A stretch of DNA of 64,000 nucleotides. Source: Anisodus tanguticus. Its lineage: Eukaryota > Streptophyta > Magnoliopsida > Solanales > Solanaceae. The notes below the pieces were generated by a model. It searched no databases and was not told where the DNA came from. It was given only the letters and a program-made list of their open reading frames with translations. This document shows, one piece after another, positions 55,373 to 64,000 of this stretch. Each line of letters starts with the position of its first letter. Positions within the stretch are counted from its first letter, which is position 1. The translations under genes were made by a program, and so were the position numbers. Location: positions 22,680,001 to 22,744,000 of the forward strand of contig CM067541.1 in NCBI GenBank assembly GCA_034509755.1, in the 5' to 3' direction.

Positions 55373-57164
55373 CCTTTAGATTCCAGAGTCTGTCTTCAAA
55401 CATCCATTTTAGCGTTCACTCCATTGCGAGTCTCATCATTCAGGACTATGTCGTCTGCGAATAACACACCATGGCACCTCCCTTTGGATTTGTCGCGTCA
55501 GTCCGTCCATCACCAAGTAAAATAAGAATGGGCTAAGAGCTGATCCCTGGTGCAGCCCCATCATCACTAGAAAGTGTTTCGAGTCTCCTCTCACTGTCCG
55601 TACCCTAGTATTGACTCCATCATACATATCCTTGATCGCCCAAGTGTACGCCACAAGTACACCTCTAACCTACAAACATCTCCATATAACCTTCCAGAAA
55701 CTTTGTTCATATGCCTTCTCGAGGTCGATGAAAATCATATGTGAGTCTCTTTTCCTCTCACTATATTGCTCCACCAACCTCCTAATAAGATGAATGACTT
55801 CTGTGGTCGAACGCCCCGACATGAATCCAAATTGGTTCACAAAAATAGACATGCCTCTTCTCACCCTCATCTCCACGATCCTTTCCCACACTTTCATAGT
55901 GTGACTTGGCAGTTTGATACCCCTATAGTTGTTGCAACTCTGGATATCACCTTTATTCTTGTACAATAGAATCATTGTACTCCACCTCCATTCTTCGGGC
56001 ATTCTCGCCGTCGTAAAAATGACGTTAAACAACACAGTCAGCCACTCTAAATTTGTTCAGTCTAAACTCTTCTAAAATTCAACTGGGATCTCGTCAGGCT
56101 CGGTAGCTCATCCCCTGTGCATCTTGCGAACAACATCCTTAACTTCCTCAACCTTAATGCTTCAACAATACTCGAAATTCCGATACCTACCAGATTGCTC
56201 TAGATCTCCCAGCACGATGTCTCTATCTCCTTTTTCGTTCAAGAGTCCATGGAAGTTAGAATGCTACCTCCGCCTAATATGCGCGTTCTCCACCAGTACT
56301 TTACCGTCTTCATCCTTGATGCACCTAACGTGATCCAAGTCATGGGTCCTCCTCTCCCTCGCCTTGGCTAGTCTATACAACTTCCTATACTCTCCTTTCA
56401 CATACAGGCATTCAAAAGCTGTCGTTTTCGTCGTCACAACCGCAAGCTTTGCCTCCTTCCTCGTCATCTTATACAGTTTTCTATTCGTCCACTTCTCCAC
56501 CTCATCTTTGCTTTCTACCAATTTCGCATATGCCACTTTCTTCGCTTCCACCTTCTCTCCCGAACCTTACCATTCCACCACCGGTCCCTCGATGCCCACC
56601 ACGGCTACCCCTCGAGACCCCAAGCACTTCTCTAGCTACCTATCAAATGCAACTGACTATCTTGTCCCACATACCAGTCGCACCCCCACTACTCTCCCAA
56701 GATCCCTCGGACATCAACCTCTTCCCCCATCTCCTTTGCACTAGCCATGATCAAACTCCCCTATTTAATTCTTAAACTATCATCCACAACCCTCCTCTTC
56801 TTCTCCATCTTGATTTTCAAATCCATCACCAAAAGCTTATGTCTGGTTGTAAGATCCTCATTCGGGATAACTTTGCAGTCTTTACAAAGACCTTTGTTGA
56901 CCTTCTTAAGGAGCAAAAAGTCTATTTGAGTCTTAGCCACCGAACTACGAAAAGTCACCAAGTGCTCTTCCTTCTTCACGAACCTCGAATTGGCTATCAC
57001 CATCCCAGAAGCTCTAGTGAACTCCAAAAGTGAGACGCCTCCCCATTCCTGCCCCGAGGCCAAAGCCTTCATGCACGTCGTCATAACCCCCGGAAGTGAC
57101 TCGATATGTCCATTGAAATCCCCTCTTATACATAGCTTCTCAGTGGGTGGTATACCACCCACAA
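55373..57164 (-). repeat. LINE macrosatellite unit 5 (1,792 bp)
   Basis: It has the CACCAAGTAAAATAAG variant found also in units 6-8 and GTTCACAAAAATAGACATG shared with unit 6. Through a one-base loss near 57050, its endonuclease part forms a 144-codon open frame (57195-56761) that starts in unit 6 and crosses the unit junction. Confidence 0.95.
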
Positions 57165-58953
57165 CCTTTAGATTCCACAGTCTGTCTTCAAACATCCATC
57201 TTAGCGTTCACTCCATTGCGAGTCTCATCATTCAGGACTATGTCGTCTGCGAATAACACACCATGGCACCTCCCTTTGGATTTGTCGCGTCAGTCCGTCC
57301 ATCACCAAGTAAAATAAGAATGGGCTAAGAGCTGATCCCTGGTGCAGCCCCATCATCACTAGAAAGTGTTCCGAGTCTCCTCCCACTGTCCGTACCCTAG
57401 TATTGGCTCCATCATACATATCCTTGATCGCCCAAGTGTACGCCACAAGTACACCTCTAACCTACAAACATCTCCATATAACCTTCCAGGAACTTTGTTC
57501 ATATGCCTTCTCGAGGTCGATGAAAATCATATGTAAGTCTCTTTTCCTCTCAATATATTGCTCCACCAACCTCCTAATAAGATGAATGACTTCTGTGGTC
57601 GAACGCCCCGACATGAATCAAAATTGGTTCACAAAAATAGACATGCCTCTTCTCACCCTCATCTCCACGACCCTTTCCCACACTTTCATAGTGTGACTTG
57701 GCAGTTCGATACCCCTATAGTTGTTGCAACTCTGGATATCACCTTTATTCTTGTACAATAGAATCATTGTACTCCACCTCCATTCTTCGGGCATTCTCGC
57801 CGTCGTAAAAATGACGTTAAACAACACAGTCAGCCACTCTAAATTTGTTCAGTCTACGCTCTTCCAAAATTCAACTGGGATCTCGTCAGGCTCGGTAGCT
57901 CATCCCCTGTGCATCTTGCGAACAACATCCTTAACTTCCTCAACCTTAATGCTTCTACAATACTCGAAACTCCGATACCTACCAGATTGCTCTAGATCTC
58001 CCAGCACGATGTCTCTATCTCCTTTTTCGTTCAAGAGTCCATGGAAGTTAGAATGCTACCACCGCCTAATATGCGCGTTCTCCACCAGGACTTTACCGTC
58101 TTCATCATTGATGCACCTAACGTGATCCAAGTCATGGGCCCTCCTCTCCCTCGCCTTGGCTAGTCTATACAACTTCTTATACTCTCCTTTCACATACAGG
58201 CATTCAAAAGTTGTCGTTTTCGCCTTCATAACCGCAAGCTTTGCCTCCTTCCTCGTCATCTTATACAGTTTTCTATTCGTCCACTTCTCCACCTCATCTT
58301 TGCTTTCTACCAATTTCGCATATGCCACTTTCTTCGCTTCCACCTTCTCCTGAACCTTACCATTCCACCACCAGTCCCCTCGATGCCCACCACGGCTACC
58401 CCTCGAGACCCCAAGCACTTCTCTAGCTACCTATCAAATGCAACTGACTATCTTGTCCCACATACCAGTCGCACCCCCACTACTCTCCCAAGATCCCTCG
58501 GACATCAACCTCTTCCCCCATCTCCTTTGCACTAGCCATGATCAAACTCGCCTATTTAATTCTTAAACTATCATCCACAACCCTCCTCTTCTTCTCCATC
58601 TTGATTTTCAAATCCATCACCAAAAGCTTATGTCTGGTTGTAAGATCCTCATTCGGGATAACTTTGCAGTCTTTACAAAGACCTTTGTTGACCTTCTTAA
58701 GGAGCAAAAAGTCTATTTGAGTCTTAGCCACCGAACTACGAAAAGTCACCAAGTGCTCTTCCTTCTTCACGAACCTCGAATTGGCTATCACCATCCAGAA
58801 AGCTCTCGAACTCCAAAAGTGAGACGCCTCCCCATTCCTGCCCCGAGGCCAAAGCCTTCATGCACGTCGTCATAACCCCCGGAAGTGACTCGATATGTCC
58901 ATTGAAATCCCCTCTTATACATAGCTTCTCAGTGGGTGGTATACCACCCACAA
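57165..58953 (-). repeat. LINE macrosatellite unit 6 (1,789 bp)
   Basis: Close to unit 5. It has the same one-base loss in the endonuclease part (58835) but an additional small deletion near 58798 that breaks the frame again (82 codons, 58984-58736). Confidence 0.95.
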
Positions 58954-60745
58954 CCTTTAGATTCCAGAGTCTGTCTTCAAACATCCATCTTAGCGTTCAC
59001 TCCATTGCGAGTCTCATCATTCAGGACTATGTCGTCTGCGAATAACACACCATGGCACCTCCCTTTGGATTTGTCGCGTCAGTCCGTCCATCACCAAGTA
59101 AAATAAGAATGGGCTAAGAGCTGATCCCTGGTGCAGCCCCATCATCACTAGAAAGTGTTTCGAGTCTCCTCTCACTGTCCGTACCCTAGTATTGGCTCCA
59201 TCATACATATCCTTGATCGCCCAAGTGTACGCCACAAGTACACCTCTAACCTACAAACATCTCCATATAACCTTCCAGGAACTTTGTTCATATGCCTTCT
59301 CGAGGTCGATGAAAATCATATGTGAGTCTCTTTTCCTCTCACTATATTGCTCCACCAACCTCCTAATAAGATGAATGACTTCTGTGGTCGAACGCCCCGA
59401 CATGAATCCAAATTGGTTCTCAAAAATAGACACGCCTCTTCTCACCCTCATCTCCAGGACCCTTTCCCAAACTTTCATAGTGTGACTTAGCAGTTTGATA
59501 CCCCTATAGTTGTTGCAACTCTGGATATCACCTTTATTCTTGTACAATAGAATCATTGTACTCCACCTCCATTCTTCGGGCATTCTCGCCGTCGTAAAAA
59601 TGACGTTAAACAACACAGTCAGCCACTCTAAATTTGTTCAGTCTAAGCTCTTCCAAAATTCAACTGGGATCTCGTCAGGCTCGGTAGCTCATCCCCTGTG
59701 CATCTTGCGAACAACATCCTTAACTTCCTCAACCTTAATGCTTCTACAATACTCGAAATTCCGATACCTACCAGATTGCTCTAGATCTCCCAGCACGATG
59801 TCTCTATCTCCTTTTTCGTTCAAGAGTCCATGGAAGTTAGAATGCTACCTCCGCCTAATATGCGCGTTCTCCACCAGGACTTTACCGTCTTCATCCTTGA
59901 TGCACCTAACGTGATCCAAGTCATGGGTCCTCCTCTCCCTCGCCTTGGCTAGTCTATACAACTTCCTATACTCTCGTTTCACATACAGGCATTCAAAAGC
60001 TGTCGTTTTCGCCGTCATAACCGCAAGCTTTGCCTCCTTCCTCGTCATCTTATACAGTTTTCTATTCGTCCATTTCTCCACCTCATCTTTGCTTTCTACC
60101 AATTTCGCGTATGCCACTTTCTTCGCTTCCACCTTCTCCTGAACCTTACCATTCAAACACCAGTCCCCTCGATGCCCACCACGGCTACCCCTCGAGACCC
60201 CAAGCACTTCCCTAGCTACCTATCAAATGCAACTGACTATCTTGTCCCACATACCAGTCGCACCCCCACTACTCCCCCAAGATCCCTCGGCCATCAACCT
60301 CTTCCCCCATCTCCTTTGCACTAGCCATGGTCAAACTCCCCTATTTAATTCTTAAACTGTCATCCACAACCCTCATCTTCTTCTCCATCTTGATTTTCAA
60401 ATCCATCACCAAAAGCTTATGTCTGGTTGTAAGATCCTCATTCGGGATAACTTTACAGTCTTTACAAAGACCTTTGTTGACCTTCTTAAAGAGCAAAAAG
60501 TCTATTTGAGTCTTAGCCACCGAACTACGAAAAGTCACCAAGTGCTCTTCCTTCTTCACGAACCTCGAATTGGCTATCACCATCCCAGAAGCTCTAGTGA
60601 ACTCCAAAAGTGAGACGCCTCCCCATTCCTGTCCCGGAGGCCAAAGCCTTCATGCACGTCGTCATAACCCCCGGAAGTGACTCAATATGTCCATTGAAAT
60701 CCCCTCTTATACATAGCTTCTCAGTGGGTGGTATACCACCCACAA
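58954..60745 (-). repeat. LINE macrosatellite unit 7 (1,792 bp)
   Basis: A mosaic: its RT-end part carries GTGTTTCGAGTCTCCTCTCAC like unit 5, while its linker and endonuclease parts carry the CATTCAAACACCAG and CTTAAAGAGCAAAAAG variants of unit 4. Confidence 0.95.
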
Positions 60746-62535
60746 CCTTTAGATTCCAGAGTCTGTCTTCAAACATCCATCTTAGCGTTCACTCCATTGC
60801 GAGTCTCATCATTCAGGACTATGTCGTCTGCGAATAACACACCATGGCACCTCCCTTTGGATTTGTCGCGTCAGTCCGTCCATCACCAAGTAAAATAAGA
60901 ATGGGCTAAGAGCTGATCCCTGGTGCAGCCCCATCATCACTAGAAAGTGTTCCGAGTCTCCTCCCACTGTCCGTACCCTAGTATTGGCTCAATCATACAT
61001 ATCCTTGATCGCCCTAGTATACGCCACAAGTACAACTCTAACCTCCAAACATCTCCATATAACCTCTTAGGAACTTTGTTCATATGCCTTCTCGAGGTCG
61101 ATGAAAATTATATGTAAGTCTCTTTTCCTCTCACTATATTGTTCCACCAACCTCCTAATAAGATGAATGATTTCTGTGGTCGAACTCCCCGACATGAATC
61201 CAAATTGGTTCTCAAAAATAGACACGCCTCTTCTCACCCTCATCTCCACGACCCTTTTCAAAACATTCATAGTGTGACTTGGCAGTTTGATAACCCTATA
61301 GTTGTTGCAACTCTGGATATCACCTTTATTCTTGTACAATAGAATCATTGTACTCCACCTACATTCTTCGGGCATTTTCGCCGTCGTAAAAATGACGTTA
61401 AACAACACAGTCAGCCACTCTAAACCTGTTCAGTCTACGCTCTTCCAAAATTCAACTGGGATCTCGTAAGGCTCGGTAGCTCATCCCCTGTGCATCTTGC
61501 GAACAACATCCTTAACTTCCTCAACCTTAATGCTTCTACAATACTCGAAATTTCGATACCTACCAGATTGCTCTACATCTCCCAGCACGATGTCTCTATC
61601 TCCTTTTTCGTTCAAGAGTCCATGGAAGTTAGAATGCTACCTCCGCCTAATATGCGCGTTCTCCACCAGTACTTTACCGTCTTCATCCTTGATGCACCTA
61701 ACGTGATCCAAGTCATGGGTCCTCCTCTCCCTCGCCTTGGCTAGTCTATACAACTTCCTATACTCTCCTTTCACATACAGGCATTCAAAAGCTGTCGTTT
61801 TCGCCGTCATAACCGCAAGCTTTGCCTCCTTCCTCGTCATCTTATACAGTTTTCTATTCGTCCACTTCTCCACCTCATCTTTGCTTTCAACCAATTTCGC
61901 ATATGCCACTTTCTTCGCTTCCACCTTCTCCTGAACCTTACCATTCCACCACCAGTTTCTCGATGCCCACCACGGCTACCCCTCGAGAACCCAAGCACTT
62001 CTCTAGCTACCTCTAAAATGCAACTGACTATCTTGTCCCACATACCAGTCGCATCCCCACTACTCCCCCAAGATCCCTCGGCCATCAACCTCTTCCCCCA
62101 TCTCCTTTGCACTAGCCATGGTCAAACTCCCCTATTTAATTCTTAAACTGTCATCCACAACCCTCCTCTTCTTCTCTATCTTAATTTTCAAATCCATCAC
62201 CAAAAGCTTATGTCTGGTTGTAAGATCCTCATTCGGGATAACTTTGCAGTCTTTACAAAGACCTTTGTTGACCTTCTTAAGGAGCAAAAAGTCTATTTGA
62301 GTCTTAGCCACCGAACTACGAAAAGTCACCAAGTGCTCCTCCTTCTTCACGAACCTCGAATTGGCTATCACCATCCAGAAGCTCTAGTGAACTCCAAAAG
62401 TGAGACGCCTCCCCATTCCTGTCCCCTAGGCCAAAGCCTTCATGCACGTCATCATAACCCCCGGAAGTGACTCGATATGTCCATTGAAATCCCCTATTAT
62501 ACATAGCTTCTCAGTGGGTGGTATACCACACACAA
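60746..62535 (-). repeat. LINE macrosatellite unit 8 (1,790 bp)
   Basis: Several private changes (for example near 61190 and 61255, where RT residues differ: MSGSSTTE for MSGRSTTE). Same overall order. In its endonuclease part one frame recovers GGYDDVHEGFGLGDRNGE, the normal family reading lost in the other units. Confidence 0.95.
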
Positions 62536-64000
62536 CCTATAGATTCCAGAGTCTGTCTTCAAACATCCAGCTTAGCGATCACTCCATTGCGAGTCTCATC
62601 AATCAGGACTATGTCGTCTGCGAATAACACACCATGGCACCTCCCTTTGGATTTGTCGCGTCAGTCCGTCCATCACCAAGGAAAATAAGAATGGGCTAAG
62701 AGTTGATCCCTGGTGCAGCCCCATCATCACTAGAAAGTGTTCCGAGTCTCCTCCCACTGTCCGTACCCTAGTATTGGCTCCATCATACATATCCTTGATC
62801 GCCCAAGTGTACCACACAAGTACACCTCTAACCTCCAAACATCTCCATATAACCTCCTAGGAACTTTGTTCATATGCCTTCTCGAGGTCGATGAAAATCA
62901 TATGTAAGTCTCTTTTCCTCTCACTATATTGCTCCACCAACCTCCTAATAAGATGAATGACTTCTGTGGTCGAACGCCCCGACATGAATCCAAATTGGTT
63001 CTCAAAAATAGACACGCCTCCTCACCCTCATCTCCACGACCCTTTCCCAAACTTTCATAGTGTGACTTAGCAGTTTGATACTCCTATAGTTGTTGCAACT
63101 CTGGATATCACCTTTATTCTTGTACAATAGAATCATTGTACTCCACCTCCATTCTTCGGGCATTCTCGCCGTCGTAAAAATGACGTTAAACAACACTGTC
63201 AACCACTCTAAACCTATCCAGTCTAAGCTCTTCCAAAATTCAACTGGGATCTCGTCAGGCTCGGTAGCTCATCCCCTGTACATCTTGCGAACAACACCCT
63301 TAACTTCTTCAACCTTAATGCTTCTACAATACTCAAAATTCCGATACCTACCAGATTGCTCTAGATCTCCCAGCACGATGTCTCTATCTCCTTTTTCGTT
63401 CAAGAGTCCATGGAAGTTAGAATGCTACCTCCGCCTAATACGCGCGTTCTCCACCAATACTTTACCGTCTTCATCCTTGATGCACCTAACGTGATCCAAG
63501 TCATGGGCCCTCCTCTCCCTCGCCTTGGATAGTCTATATAACGTCTTATACTCTCATTTCACATACATGCATTCAAAAGCCGTCGTTTTCGCCGTCATAA
63601 CCGCAAGTTTTGCCTCCTTCCTCGTCATCTTATACAGTTTTCTATTCGTCCACTTCTCCACCTCATCTTTGCTTTCTACCAATTTCGCATATGCCACTTT
63701 CTTCGCTTTCACCTTCTCTTGAACCTTACCATTCCACTACCAGTCCCCTCGATGCCCACCACGGCTACCCCTCGAGACCCCAAGCACTTCTCTAGCTACC
63801 TCTTAAATGCAACTGACTATCTTGTCCCACATACCAGTCGCATCCCCACTACTCCCTCAAGATCCCTCGACCATCAACCTCTTCCCCCATCTCCTTTGCA
63901 CTAGCCATGGTCAAACTCCCCTATTTAATTCTTAAACTGTCATCCACAACCCTCTTCTTCTCCATCTTGATTTTCAAATCCATCACCAAAAGCTTATGTC
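62536..64000 (-). repeat. LINE macrosatellite unit 9, cut by the window edge
   Basis: The first 1,465 bases of another unit, with its own small indels (63018, a 2-base loss in the RT part; 63955, 3 bases shorter). The array evidently continues beyond the window. Confidence 0.93.

Larger units (their letters stand above)
47057..64000 (-). mobile_element. RTE-type LINE with an internally amplified segment
   Basis: On the minus strand the unit order is endonuclease domain, linker, reverse transcriptase and C-terminal region; past the stop comes a 3' end rich in TTG (complement of AACAACAACATACGC). This arrangement with a TTG-type tail fits the plant RTE clade. Only the leftmost copy continues into the RT C-terminal part and tail. 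To the right, an endonuclease-to-RT segment repeats head to tail to the window edge, so the true 5' end is not seen. Confidence 0.85.

Noticed and set aside
48763..63904. Many plus-strand frames of 60-134 codons across the LINE array
   Set aside because: They are reverse-complement shadows of the LINE endonuclease, linker and RT, repeating with the same 1.79-kb period.

Overview
This window looks like a piece of a eudicot-type plant nuclear genome, probably heterochromatic or pericentromeric. It is AT-rich and I found no intact host gene in it. The evidence is the mix of plant mobile elements: several Ty1/copia elements with tRNA-Met-type primer sites, hAT elements with 8-bp target duplications, Stowaway MITEs in TA targets, a tRNA-derived SINE, an RTE-type LINE with a TTG-rich tail, a Pack-MULE-like element, and three large tandem arrays. 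The species cannot be read from the sequence.

Layout. 1-3612: decayed copia element A (+) with a non-autonomous hAT (2029-2831) inside. 3747-9907: a complete LTR retrotransposon in minus orientation with ATATC target duplication, near-identical LTRs and a dead interior. 10861-12611: 3' half of copia element C (+), related to A, ending in one LTR. 12926-14631: hAT element with broken BED-finger transposase (-). About 15531-19664: tandem array of a ~0.4-kb unit with 31-bp subrepeats. 19871-23604: 231-bp satellite, about 16 copies. 25460-25704: Stowaway MITE. 25866-26115: possible remnant of an endogenous pararetrovirus. 26199-35640: complete copia element B (+), TTAAA target duplication, unequal LTRs, and a second hAT of the 2029 family inside gag. 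35838-36061: SINE. 36235-36372: hAT transposase tail fragment. 36895-37114: Stowaway MITE.

37200-45000: at least thirteen copies of an unfamiliar repeat with an exon-intron-like layout, interrupted by a long-inverted-repeat MULE-like element (about 37936-39988). That element carries what looks like one exon of allantoinase, and a hAT (37968-38731) sits in its left arm. A tRNA-Arg(ACG)-like sequence lies at 40492-40563. 45059-47051: a 2-kb internally deleted copia element D (-), inserted at the tail of an RTE-type LINE. 47057-64000: that LINE on the minus strand; an internal endonuclease-to-reverse-transcriptase segment of about 1,791 bp is repeated head to tail nearly nine times, running off the right edge.

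No genes act together here as a pathway. The story is layered insertion and local amplification. The strongest points are the LINE-derived macrosatellite (48208 to the right edge), the captured allantoinase exon, and the repeat family with conserved splice-like borders and a nine-codon mini-ORF, which shares its core with the 0.4-kb satellite more than 18 kb away. All identifications are by eye; no database search was possible.
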